41,922 nt of DNA, taken from Candidatus Magasanikiibacteriota bacterium. Lineage in GTDB: Bacteria > Patescibacteriota > Patescibacteriia > Magasanikbacterales > UBA922. Each line of letters begins with the position of its first letter. Positions within the stretch are counted from its first letter, which is position 1. A model generated the notes under the pieces. It saw only the letters and a program-made list of their open reading frames with translations. It was not told where the DNA came from and ran no database searches. Of this stretch, positions 29,492-38,548 are shown one piece after another. The stretch is from the NCBI GenBank assembly GCA_903837125.1, contig CAILTG010000082.1, positions 1 to 41,922 of the forward strand, given 5' to 3'. The position numbers were made by a program, and so were the translations under genes.

Positions 29492-30088
29492 ATGATCAAA
29501 GAACTAATTATAAAACTATTCGAAATCAACGCCGTAAAATTTGGCGATTTCAAACTAAAAAGTGGTATCATGTCCCCTATTTATATTGATTTACGTGTGA
29601 CGGTTTCTTATCCAGAAATTTTAAAAATGGTCGCTGAAGCCATGTGGGAAAAAGTTAAAAATCTAAATTTTGATTTAATCTGCGGCGTGCCCTACACTGC
29701 CCTACCAATTGCCACAGTTATTTCGGTTGAACATAACAAACCAATGGTCATGCGCCGTAAAGAAATAAAAGATTACGGTACCAAAAAAGCCATTGAGGGA
29801 AATTTCTCAGCTGGTCAAACTGTATTGGTAGTTGAAGACCTAGTTACTAGTGGTTCAAGTGTTTTTGAAACTATTGAACCGCTTCAACTTGAAGGACTAA
29901 AAATTAATGACATTGTGGTTTTGATTGATCGTGAACAGGGTGGTAAAAAACATTTACAAGAAAAAGGCTATAATTTACATTCAGTAATTACTATTTCTGA
30001 AATGTTGGAAGTGCTGGGAAATGAAGGAAAATTGGCTAAAGAAATGGCTGCTAGAGTAAAATCATTTATCATAAATAACCAAGTTTAA
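29492..30088 (+). CDS. pyrE: Orotate phosphoribosyltransferase, UMPS-like
   Basis: FGDFKLKSGIMSPIYIDLR, CGVPYTALPIATV, MRRKEIKDYGTKKAIEG, VVEDLVTSGSSVFETIEPL. Confidence 0.93.
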   Translation: MIKELIIKLFEINAVKFGDFKLKSGIMSPIYIDLRVTVSYPEILKMVAEAMWEKVKNLNFDLICGVPYTALPIATVISVEHNKPMVMRRKEIKDYGTKKAIEGNFSAGQTVLVVEDLVTSGSSVFETIEPLQLEGLKINDIVVLIDREQGGKKHLQEKGYNLHSVITISEMLEVLGNEGKLAKEMAARVKSFIINNQV

Positions 30089-30095
30089 AAAATCT

Positions 30096-30198
30096 AAATT
30101 TCCAATGACAAATTTCCAATCAAATCCGAAATCCTAATATCAAAAATTTGGATTTTGATATTTGAACTTGATTTGACATTGGAAATTGGTAATTTGAA
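30096..30198. repeat. Inverted-repeat spacer, TTTCCAATGACAAATTTCCAATC/GATTTGACATTGGAAATT family
   Basis: ACTTGATTTGACATTGGAAATT exactly shared with 53-74; related to prmC-internal 2205-2262. Confidence 0.8.
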
Positions 30199-30202
30199 AT
30201 TT

Positions 30203-30967
30203 ATGCTATCATATTCTCAACGCGCCGACCTCTGTTCTAATCCCACCGCTATCCATTTATTAAAACTAATGGATCGCAAAAAAACTAATCTCTGTATTGC
30301 CGCTGATGTGGTAATGAAAGATGAATTATTAAAAATTGCTGACGAATTGGGCCCAGAAATTTGTATCTTAAAAACGCATATTGATATTATTGCTGATTTT
30401 GACGCTGATTTACTTATTGAACTGCAAAGATTTTCAGAAAAACACGACTTTCTGTTATTTGAAGATCGTAAATTTGCTGATATTGGTAATACAGTTAAAT
30501 ACCAGTATCAAGACGGTATTTATAATATTGCTGATTGGGCTCATATAACCAATGCCCACAGTGTTCCTGGCCCAGGAATTATCCAGGGATTAAAAGAAGT
30601 GGGTTTACCCAGAGGCCGAGGATTATTATTACTCGCTGAAATGAGTTCCAAGGGAACTTTAGCCAAGGGCAATTATACCGAAGAAACCCTTAAAATGGCA
30701 CAAGAAAACAAAGACTTTGTAATTGGTTTCATTACCATGCGGCAATTAATTGATGATCCTTGTTTTATTAACATGACTCCTGGTGTACAACTGGCCACAG
30801 GCGGCGATACACTAGGACAGCAATACTATACGCCAGAAAAAGTAATTAAAGAAAACAAATCCGATATTATTATTGTCGGACGAGGAATTTATGAAGCAGA
30901 CAACCCACTAGCTGAAGCCAAAAAATACCGAGAGGCAGGCTGGTTGGCTTATCAAAGCAGAACATAA
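30203..30967 (+). CDS. pyrF: Orotidine 5'-phosphate decarboxylase, eukaryotic UMPS-like
   Basis: [100 protein letters not shown]. Confidence 0.94.
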   Translation: MLSYSQRADLCSNPTAIHLLKLMDRKKTNLCIAADVVMKDELLKIADELGPEICILKTHIDIIADFDADLLIELQRFSEKHDFLLFEDRKFADIGNTVKYQYQDGIYNIADWAHITNAHSVPGPGIIQGLKEVGLPRGRGLLLLAEMSSKGTLAKGNYTEETLKMAQENKDFVIGFITMRQLIDDPCFINMTPGVQLATGGDTLGQQYYTPEKVIKENKSDIIIVGRGIYEADNPLAEAKKYREAGWLAYQSRT

Positions 30968-31006
30968 AAAAGTAGAGACGAGGCAGTGCCTCGTCTCTAC
31001 TTTTTT
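30966..31006. terminator. Long bidirectional terminator between pyrF and the SET gene
   Basis: AAAAAAGTAGAGACGAGGCA-G-TGCCTCGTCTCTACTTTTTT. Confidence 0.88.
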
Positions 31007-31017
31007 ATGTGTTTAAA

Positions 31018-31758
31018 TCATTTTTTTATTGGACAAGACAACAACAGGCCATCCATAACGCCATATACTGACAATTTTAATTTACTAAATTTAAGACAAC
31101 GTCCACTTTCCCTAATTCTTTTTCTGAGCTCTTTTATTGAAGGTAAAAAACTGTCTAAAAAAACCAACGGTTTTTTACTAAGATTTCCATAAATATCATA
31201 TGCTAAATAATCTGGTATAAATTCTGGATATTTTTTTAACGGAGGCAGGACCTGTCCAATTTTCACTTCCATTTTATTCCAGTACTTCTTATCAAGTTTT
31301 TTGGAAAAAACACTCCAACGACTGGTCCGGTCATCGGTACAATACATAGTAGCGCGACAAACCGGACTACCACAATGACAAATATCCACACAATCAAAAT
31401 CTTTTTCCGGAGGATAAAAATAATTAATTGTCAGTTCTTCTCCAACAAAAATCTTTCTCAAAGCAAAAAAGAGCATATGACCATGAAATTGAAAACTTTC
31501 GCAATTAGGCGAACAAGAATGATTAAACAAATATAAATCTGGTTTTTTTATATCCGGAAAGATCGCCGTTTTTGTGGTGTAGCACATACTATAAAAACCA
31601 AACTTTTTTTCATATTTTTCAAGATCATCATCAGCAATAATTATGCCTAAATAATCACCAATTAGAGTGCCGGCTTCAATATTTTTTGAAGCATATACTC
31701 CTCTACCTTTTTTCTTGGTTTTCCTTATTTCGTAATAGTCGCTAGAAATTAAAAACAT
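31018..31758 (-). CDS. SET-domain protein (lysine methyltransferase-like) with post-SET Cys cluster and about 90 aa C-terminal extension
   Basis: KGRGVYASKNIEAGTLIGDYLG, LFNHSCSPNCESFQF, GEELTINYFYP, CHCGSPVCRATMYC. Confidence 0.88.
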   Translation of the reverse strand: MFLISSDYYEIRKTKKKGRGVYASKNIEAGTLIGDYLGIIIADDDLEKYEKKFGFYSMCYTTKTAIFPDIKKPDLYLFNHSCSPNCESFQFHGHMLFFALRKIFVGEELTINYFYPPEKDFDCVDICHCGSPVCRATMYCTDDRTSRWSVFSKKLDKKYWNKMEVKIGQVLPPLKKYPEFIPDYLAYDIYGNLSKKPLVFLDSFLPSIKELRKRIRESGRCLKFSKLKLSVYGVMDGLLLSCPIKK

Positions 31759-31763
31759 AAACT

Positions 31764-34232
31764 TTAGATCCAGTTAGTCTGCAAATGATTATAAGGTGGA
31801 TTATTTTTGTAACGCTTAATGGCCATTCTAATTACTTCTTCCAAAAAGTCGCCATAATTCATGCCAATTAATTCTGCCACGCCCGGTGTACTATCTCCTT
31901 CGTTGATAGAAGGGTTAGGATTTAATTCCAGTACATAAGGATTATCATCTTTATCTACTCTAATCTCAATCCGGCCATAATCATGGCAATCTAAAATATT
32001 ATAAGTGTCTAAAGCAATCTCCGAAAGTAATGATTCTAATTTTTTACTAACATTTCTAGGCGGAGTTTGAATAATAATTTTATCGTAAACAGCATCATTA
32101 ATACCCCACTTGGCGTCAAAAGGATAAATATGCCAATAACCTTCGGGCATCTCTTTAAAAATAGAACGAGAGAGCGGTAAAACACGCAAATCTTTAGCAT
32201 CATTGCCAATTACATTCACATCATATTCATCTCCTTCAATATACTCTTCAATTAAGGCCGGAGACTTCAATCCCTCAATAACTTTTTTTAATTCACGATT
32301 CAATTCCTCTTTATTAGTAACTACTGAATCATTGGTGATACCTATGGAATTGTCACTATTGGCCGGCTTAACTATCAAAGGATACTGTAAATCTTCTCTA
32401 ATATCATCATCCATGGTATAAACATAATCCCATTCTGGAGTAGGTATATTATGATAAGACAATAATTTTTTTACCCTAATTTTATCTATACACAAAGCCA
32501 GAGTGGTAGGATTGGAACCAGTGTAAGGAATTTGTAATACATCTAATATTGAAGCGGCATGCGGCTCTAAAAGGCTAGAATTATTAATACGCTCACAAAC
32601 ATTAAAAACCACATCCACATCGCTATTTTTAAGTTGGTTAAAAGCTTCACCAATATTATTAAAATCAAAAAAAGTAACTTTATAACCCAACCCCTGCAAA
32701 GTTTTCTGGATAATATTACCTATGGAAGTTAAATCCGCCTCTATTGGATTTTGGCTATCATTAACATTGCAGGCAATACCAATATGCAAATTACGTTGAT
32801 TTTCTTTGGTAATTCTTTTTTTAATACTTTCTACTTTAGCCGCCTGAATAAGTAAATTTTTATTCAGAACCGCTGAAGAATACCGATCTTTACGCGTGGT
32901 TTTACCGATTGAAGAACTGTTGGTAAATTTAACCACACTATAACTAATATAAGACAAGGCCTCTTTTAAATTATCTTGGGCATCCAAATAATTAGCTCCT
33001 GAAACTGTTAACCAACCTAAACTTTCATAACCTTCTGGTGGTAAAAGAATGGCATCACCAACTTCCCGATAAAGATCAATATCCTCCAAATATTTCTTTC
33101 TCTTTAATTCATCTGAAACAGATAATTCCACTACCAAACCAGAATTATCCGGATACAAATCCCAGCCCACCACATACTTTCTGGGCATTAAATTTTTCAT
33201 GTTTTTCAAAAATGAACCAAAAGCAATCTTAACTGCGCCTTCAATCAAATCTACCCCCCAAGCATCTTTAATATAAGAATAAACATAATCACCTCCCAAG
33301 CGCAAATTAACTTCCAAAGGCACTGGACCATTTTTAGTAGACTTGGCTTCAAAATGAATACAACCATTTTGAATTCCCAATTTTTCCAAAGTTTCCTCAG
33401 CCATTTCAATCAATTCTTTTTGATTAACCTCTGGCAAAGTAGACGGTGTGGCCTGTCCACTATCAATAAAAAATTCACCCTTATCTTTATTAAAATTATC
33501 GGAAACCGCATAAAACTTGATTTTCCCATTTTGCAGCAAAATATCAATATCCACCTCATTACCGCTTATATATTCTTCCACAAAAATATCCATGCCATCA
33601 GCCAAAGCAGTTTCCACATCTGACGAAATAATTTTTTGGATGTAATTAAAAGCCTCTTCTAACCCGTTCGCCTCATCAACTTTGAGCACAAAAGCACCTC
33701 TGGACCCAAAAACCGGCTTAACTACCAAGGGAAAATTAAAACTATTTTTTACATATTCTAGATCATCTTTGTTCTTTATTATTTTATAATGCGGAGTAGT
33801 AATTCCATTTTTACCGCAAAATTCCCTAAATAGATACTTGTTTCTTACCTGTGCAGAAATATTGAAAGGCACACCAATCAAATCAAGTTTGTCCACGATT
33901 TTGGAAGTTAATAAAACGTCGTCCTCCCAAAAAGTAACCACTCCATCAATTTTAATCTCTGCATTATTCTTTAAAAATAAATTTAATTTTTTTATTGAAT
34001 CAGCATGGTTAAAAGTGTCGGCAATAATCCAATGATCCACATATGGCTCAGCCCAATTTTTTTCTCCATTTAAAACCACAATCTTCAAATCCATTTTCTT
34101 TAATTTTTGAAAAATAAATTTTTTCTCTAGTGGTCCGGTATTTATCACCAACAAAGTTTTTCCATGGTAGCCATTACCAGAGTCAACTTCAGTTAAATTA
34201 TTTAAATTTTGACTTTCAAGATTATTATCCAT
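31764..34232 (-). CDS. Double ATP-grasp protein: N-terminal carboxylate-amine ligase-like, C-terminal D-Ala-D-Ala-ligase-like
   Basis: 822 aa; module 1: NFPLVVKPVFGSRGAFVLKV, VEEYISGNEVDIDILL, PLEVNLRLGGDYVYSY; module 2: PYTGSNPTTLALCIDKIRVKKLLSYHNIPTP, YPLIVKPANSDNSIGI, IEEYIEGDEYDVNVIG, GRIEIRVDKDDNPYVLELNPNPSI. Confidence 0.85.
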   Translation of the reverse strand: MDNNLESQNLNNLTEVDSGNGYHGKTLLVINTGPLEKKFIFQKLKKMDLKIVVLNGEKNWAEPYVDHWIIADTFNHADSIKKLNLFLKNNAEIKIDGVVTFWEDDVLLTSKIVDKLDLIGVPFNISAQVRNKYLFREFCGKNGITTPHYKIIKNKDDLEYVKNSFNFPLVVKPVFGSRGAFVLKVDEANGLEEAFNYIQKIISSDVETALADGMDIFVEEYISGNEVDIDILLQNGKIKFYAVSDNFNKDKGEFFIDSGQATPSTLPEVNQKELIEMAEETLEKLGIQNGCIHFEAKSTKNGPVPLEVNLRLGGDYVYSYIKDAWGVDLIEGAVKIAFGSFLKNMKNLMPRKYVVGWDLYPDNSGLVVELSVSDELKRKKYLEDIDLYREVGDAILLPPEGYESLGWLTVSGANYLDAQDNLKEALSYISYSVVKFTNSSSIGKTTRKDRYSSAVLNKNLLIQAAKVESIKKRITKENQRNLHIGIACNVNDSQNPIEADLTSIGNIIQKTLQGLGYKVTFFDFNNIGEAFNQLKNSDVDVVFNVCERINNSSLLEPHAASILDVLQIPYTGSNPTTLALCIDKIRVKKLLSYHNIPTPEWDYVYTMDDDIREDLQYPLIVKPANSDNSIGITNDSVVTNKEELNRELKKVIEGLKSPALIEEYIEGDEYDVNVIGNDAKDLRVLPLSRSIFKEMPEGYWHIYPFDAKWGINDAVYDKIIIQTPPRNVSKKLESLLSEIALDTYNILDCHDYGRIEIRVDKDDNPYVLELNPNPSINEGDSTPGVAELIGMNYGDFLEEVIRMAIKRYKNNPPYNHLQTNWI

Positions 34233-34240
34233 AAAAAAAA

Positions 34241-35164
34241 TTAAACATTATCAAAAAAATAAGTCGGTCTTTTTTCCAAACGCCAATGGTCTTTCCAGCC
34301 ACATTCATCAGCTAAATAATTAATTTCTTTGGCTTTTAAACCAATAGCATCCTTAATACATTCTACATTCAAATATTTATAAATATTGTTTATCTCTTCT
34401 ACATTACCAGACTGTAATAAAGTGTATACTCCATTATAAAAAATGTTGACAGTTGCTGCTTTTAACTCACCATCAATCTCTAAACTAACCATTCTGATTT
34501 TGTCTTTTAAAGACTTCTCCGCCAATAAACTTTTAAAAACCAAACGAAAACTATCTTCACTAAATAAAGATTCCTCCCCAAATCTTTTTTTATTCATTTT
34601 TACCATTTCTTCAAAATCAGCAAAACGATTGAAAAAAACTTGTGGCTGGAGAGCGGCTATTTTTTTAAGCTCATTATTAATATTTTTACGACTTTTTTTG
34701 CTAAAAGATAAAAAATACTTTTCCAAACTGTAATCGTATTTTTCTAAATCTAAAAAATAAATTTCTTCATCTGGCTGTAATTCAGGTAAATAAACTAATT
34801 CTTGATGATCAATAAATGATAAACAAACTTTTTGCCCAGGGACATTGGCTAAAAACAACTTTAAATATTCTCGCTTAAATTCTTCTTTTATATAAAAAGT
34901 AAATTCTTCCAACCAGTCTCCTCCTCCCCAAAAAACATAATAACCATCATTTTGATCATTATCATACTCTTCATAGAGCAAAGGCAAAAAACCAATATCT
35001 TCGCCATTTAGATTTCCCACCAAAAAACTAGGAGGGTATTTTGATTGTTTGGCAAAAATATTTCTTACCTCCCACAAATCTGCAAAACTTTTCTTTGGTG
35101 AAAAAAAATTCCAAAGTTTCTGACATTCTTTCAGATCATTCTCCACTCTAAACGTTATAGCCAT
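34241..35164 (-). CDS. GNAT-fold protein of the CelD/FemAB-like (Acetyltransf_6) type
   Basis: 307 aa; KKSRKNINNELKKI, FADFEEMVKMNKKRFG, RMVSLEIDGELKAATVNIFYNGVYTLLQSGNVEEINNIYKYLNVECIKDAI, WRLEKRPTYFF. Confidence 0.75.
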   Translation of the reverse strand: MAITFRVENDLKECQKLWNFFSPKKSFADLWEVRNIFAKQSKYPPSFLVGNLNGEDIGFLPLLYEEYDNDQNDGYYVFWGGGDWLEEFTFYIKEEFKREYLKLFLANVPGQKVCLSFIDHQELVYLPELQPDEEIYFLDLEKYDYSLEKYFLSFSKKSRKNINNELKKIAALQPQVFFNRFADFEEMVKMNKKRFGEESLFSEDSFRLVFKSLLAEKSLKDKIRMVSLEIDGELKAATVNIFYNGVYTLLQSGNVEEINNIYKYLNVECIKDAIGLKAKEINYLADECGWKDHWRLEKRPTYFFDNV

Positions 35165-35171
35165 AATTTAT

Positions 35172-35200
35172 AAAAAACCAAGTTCGCCTACCGAACTTGG
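35172..35200 (-). terminator. Terminator-like hairpin in the leader of the GNAT/ATP-grasp/SET operon
   Basis: Minus strand CCAAGTTCG-GTAGG-CGAACTTGG-TTTTTT; GNAT ATG at 35164. Confidence 0.85.
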
Positions 35201-35265
35201 TTGAATGATTTCGATATTAGCAAACAAATTTTTTGAAAAAATAATTTTCAAACACTTCTACCAAT

Positions 35266-35293
35266 ATTGTATCATTATTAGAATATTAGTCAA
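35266..35293 (-). promoter_or_regulatory. Promoter upstream of the leader hairpin
   Basis: Minus strand TTGACT-16 nt-TACAAT with TGA before the -10. Confidence 0.65.
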
Positions 35294-35322
35294 CAATTTT
35301 TTTAATGTTTATCCACTTTTTT

Positions 35323-36033
35323 TTAGGCATGAGGAAGATTACTAATTAAATTTCCCAAATCATCCACATCGGCCTTACTCACAATTCCTTTACGACGATC
35401 CATTTCCATTTTATATTTCATTTCTCGTCGTGCCTGGCGCGAAATAGGTTTACCTACCCCCACACCCTTAACATAAGGTTTAACTAAATCAAAAAAATAT
35501 TTTTGGTCTTTATCACTAATATTTTTAAAGGCCACTGGATTTAATTTACGCAAACGATAAAATTGTCGCCTAAAACTAGTAACACTTCTATCCATTCTAA
35601 AACCACTACCTGTCTTCACATTCATTTTTTCATAAACCCCCCCACTAGCCGCCTCAGCTAGTTTAGCAATCTCTTTGGCTTTTTCATTAGCTCTTTTTTG
35701 CATTGCCAATCGTTGTCCATAATGATATCTTGTCTCATTAGCCTCCTCATTATAAAGACCCTCCACAGCAGTAGCATTTTTGTCTCCCAAATGAGCTACA
35801 GAAGTGGTGGGAGACAATTCATCATTGCCAACTCGTGACACCGAAGTAGTGGCTTTACTACTAGGGTGTACCAACTGATTCATGGACACTTTGGCATTGT
35901 CAAGATCTTTTTTTTGATTTAATTTGGAAATCGAAAAATTTTGCGCCCGTGCTATACCACTTGATGGTACTGAACCAGAAGATTTAGAATTAGGCAAGAC
36001 TGATGGTAAATTTACAGCTGGATTGATAGGCAT
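35323..36033 (-). CDS. Hypothetical protein, Ser-rich N-terminus, basic C-terminus
   Basis: 236 aa ORF; stop 6 nt before miaA is in the same direction (miaA stop at 36040); no family recognised. Confidence 0.6.
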   Translation of the reverse strand: MPINPAVNLPSVLPNSKSSGSVPSSGIARAQNFSISKLNQKKDLDNAKVSMNQLVHPSSKATTSVSRVGNDELSPTTSVAHLGDKNATAVEGLYNEEANETRYHYGQRLAMQKRANEKAKEIAKLAEAASGGVYEKMNVKTGSGFRMDRSVTSFRRQFYRLRKLNPVAFKNISDKDQKYFFDLVKPYVKGVGVGKPISRQARREMKYKMEMDRRKGIVSKADVDDLGNLISNLPHA

Positions 36034-36039
36034 AAAATA

Positions 36040-36993
36040 TTATTTACTATTTACAAAATCATTAACCAAGCTCTCTGCCTCTTCATATTCACCACACCAC
36101 TTAACCCTCTTATCACGTTTAAACCAAGTCATTTGACGCTTGGCATAGTTATGATTATCTTGTTTTAATTTTTTTAAGGCTTCCTCTAAACTTATTTTAC
36201 CGGCAAAATAATCTTTAAATTCCCGATAGCCAATTCCACTCATACTGGGCAAATTCCAATCATATTTTTGTTTTACTAAACTTTCCGCTTCTTTAACCAG
36301 CCCTTCGGCCATCATTTTATCTAACCGTTTATCAATTTTTTCATGCAAAACCTCTTTCGGCACATCAATGCCAATCTGTAAAAAATTAAACAATGGTTCT
36401 CCGACCAGACGCTGTTTAGAAAATGGCTGTCCACTTATTATACAAACTTCCAAGGCTCTAATTAAACGACGTTTGTTTTTCTGATCAATAACAAGTACAG
36501 TATCCGGATCAAATCTGTTTAACCAATTAACTAATTCTTCATTACTTTTGTTTTCCAAACTTTCCCGCAATTTTTTGTTAGCCACCACCCGCGGTATTTG
36601 CCAATTATCTACCAAAGCCTGAATATACAAAGCAGTGCCACCAACTATTATAGGTAACCGCCCATTTTCCAAGGTAATTTTAATATATTTAATTGCCTTA
36701 TCTCTAAATTCTGCCACAGTAAAAACTTTACTAGGATCTAAAAAATCCATCAGATGATGCGGTATTCCTTCCACAAAATAAGTACGGCGGAGTCCGTTCC
36801 AGCGCCAACCTCCCCTTGCTTTGGCTGTTCCCACATCCATTTTTTTATAAACCTGACGTGAGTCAGCCGAAATAATTTCACCAGCAAATTTTTCTGCCAA
36901 TTTTAAGCCCCAACCGGTCTTGCCACAAGCTGTCGGTCCAAGCAATACCACCACTTTGGGCAATTCTTTATTTTTTTGATGATCATTATGCAT
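36040..36993 (-). CDS. miaA: tRNA dimethylallyltransferase
   Basis: VVVLLGPTACGKTGWGLKLAEKFAGEIISADSRQVYKKMDVGTAKA, PHHLMDFLDPSKVFTVAEF, YAKRQMTWFKRDKRVKW. Confidence 0.95.
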   Translation of the reverse strand: MHNDHQKNKELPKVVVLLGPTACGKTGWGLKLAEKFAGEIISADSRQVYKKMDVGTAKARGGWRWNGLRRTYFVEGIPHHLMDFLDPSKVFTVAEFRDKAIKYIKITLENGRLPIIVGGTALYIQALVDNWQIPRVVANKKLRESLENKSNEELVNWLNRFDPDTVLVIDQKNKRRLIRALEVCIISGQPFSKQRLVGEPLFNFLQIGIDVPKEVLHEKIDKRLDKMMAEGLVKEAESLVKQKYDWNLPSMSGIGYREFKDYFAGKISLEEALKKLKQDNHNYAKRQMTWFKRDKRVKWCGEYEEAESLVNDFVNSK

Positions 36994-37000
36994 ATGATTA

Positions 37001-38368
37001 TTATAGCATTCTCCCCAATAAAATCCACTCTTCAGCCTTATAAATTTTAACTTTAACTATTTTACCAATTAGCTCTCTTGTTCCCTTAAATCTAACCATT
37101 TTCATCTCTTCCGAATTTCCAGATAACCACCCGCCTTTTACCAAACTATCCACCAAAACCAAAACTGTTTGCCCAACATATTTTTGATTCTTTTGATAAG
37201 TAGTTTTCTCCATTAACTTTTGTAATTTTTGCCAACGCTCTTTTTTTACTGGCAAAGGCACATCATCTTTAAATTTTTTAGCCGCCAAAGTACCACTTCT
37301 TTCGCTATAAACTGCATGAAAAGAAATATCAAAATCGCATTTCTTATATAAATCATAAGTATTATTAAACTGTTTTTCTGTTTCACCGCAAAAACCCACA
37401 ATGATATCTGTACCCAAAGCAATGTTAGGTTTAACTTTTCTAATCTTCTTCACTAATTCTAGATAGGCCTCTCGCGTGTATTTACGATTCATTTTTTTTA
37501 AAATCTCGTTATCTCCACTCTGTACTGGTAAATGCAAATAATTAACCACTTTAGGCAAGGCCAAAGCTTGAATTTGATAATCATTAAAATATTGCGGATC
37601 AGCTGCCGTAAAAAAAATCCGTTCAATACCAGAAATATTATTAATCTCCCACAACAACGCCGCAAAATCATCTTTTCTCGCAAACAGGTTATCGCTGTGC
37701 AGAAGTCCAAAGTCTGAAGTCTGAAGTCTGTAATTATTCACTACCTGTCCCAACAAAGCTACTTCTTTACAACCTTTTTTTGCCAAATCCTTAATTTCTT
37801 TAATAATTTCTGCCAATTTACGATTAACTTCCCGGCCCCGAGAGTATGGTACTACACAATAAGTACAAAAATTATTACAACCATTTTGAATAGTTATAAA
37901 AGCTCTAAATTTTTCCGTTCGTTTAGGAACAAACTGCCAATATTCCTCTAAATCATCAAAATCCTTCCCGCCAAACTTGGAATTAATGGCCTGCAAACGC
38001 TCTGGTAAAAAGGGCAATTCCATAATGGGGAAAAACAAATCTACCCCTGCTAATTTTTTTTGCAATTTACCGTCTTTATCTCGTCCGGGCAAACAACCGG
38101 TAATGCCAATTATTATTTGTGGATTTTTCTCTTTTAATTTACGCCAATTTTCAATTATTCCCCACACCCGATCTTCAGCATGCTGACGTACACTACAAGT
38201 GTTGATAAACAAAATACTGGCCTGTTCAGGCCTGCTTGTTTCTTTAAAACCCAACTCTTCCAATACACCTGCTAATCTTTCCGAATCATTCTTATTCATC
38301 TGACAACCAAAGGTAAGAATGTAATATTTTCCCTTATTTTTCATATTTTTTCCATTAATTATCCACAC
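37001..38368 (-). CDS. miaB: tRNA-2-methylthio-N6-dimethylallyladenosine synthase (radical SAM)
   Basis: YYILTFGCQMNKNDSERLAGVL, NGCNNFCTYCVVPYSRGREVNR, LHLPVQSGDNEILKKMNRKYTREAYLELV, TDIIVGFCGETE; probable start at MKNKGKYY. Confidence 0.94.
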   Translation of the reverse strand: MWIINGKNMKNKGKYYILTFGCQMNKNDSERLAGVLEELGFKETSRPEQASILFINTCSVRQHAEDRVWGIIENWRKLKEKNPQIIIGITGCLPGRDKDGKLQKKLAGVDLFFPIMELPFLPERLQAINSKFGGKDFDDLEEYWQFVPKRTEKFRAFITIQNGCNNFCTYCVVPYSRGREVNRKLAEIIKEIKDLAKKGCKEVALLGQVVNNYRLQTSDFGLLHSDNLFARKDDFAALLWEINNISGIERIFFTAADPQYFNDYQIQALALPKVVNYLHLPVQSGDNEILKKMNRKYTREAYLELVKKIRKVKPNIALGTDIIVGFCGETEKQFNNTYDLYKKCDFDISFHAVYSERSGTLAAKKFKDDVPLPVKKERWQKLQKLMEKTTYQKNQKYVGQTVLVLVDSLVKGGWLSGNSEEMKMVRFKGTRELIGKIVKVKIYKAEEWILLGRML

Positions 38369-38470
38369 TTACAACTTCTAATTATCCTGCCATAAGAAAC
38401 AGTATTATAGTTAAAACCCCTGAAAAAGGCAAGTCTTGGCTAAATTTAGCTAAAAAACTACAAACTAGGC

Positions 38471-38499
38471 TTGACAAAATCTTGAAAGTATGCTATACT
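38471..38499 (+). promoter_or_regulatory. Strong promoter for the 38549 gene
   Basis: TTGACA (38471-38476), 17-nt spacer ending in TGC, TATACT (38494-38499); second TGCTATAAT at about 38516-38524. Confidence 0.78.
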
Positions 38500-38548
38500 G
38501 AGTTGTTAATTTATATGCTATAATACTACATATTTAACTATAAACGAT

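Noticed and set aside
36781-36835. Insertion ARGGWRWNGLRRTYFVEG in MiaA as another repeat-derived segment
   Set aside because: No clear palindrome or repeat match, and a YxxEGxPHHLID arrangement seems normal for MiaA in these lineages.
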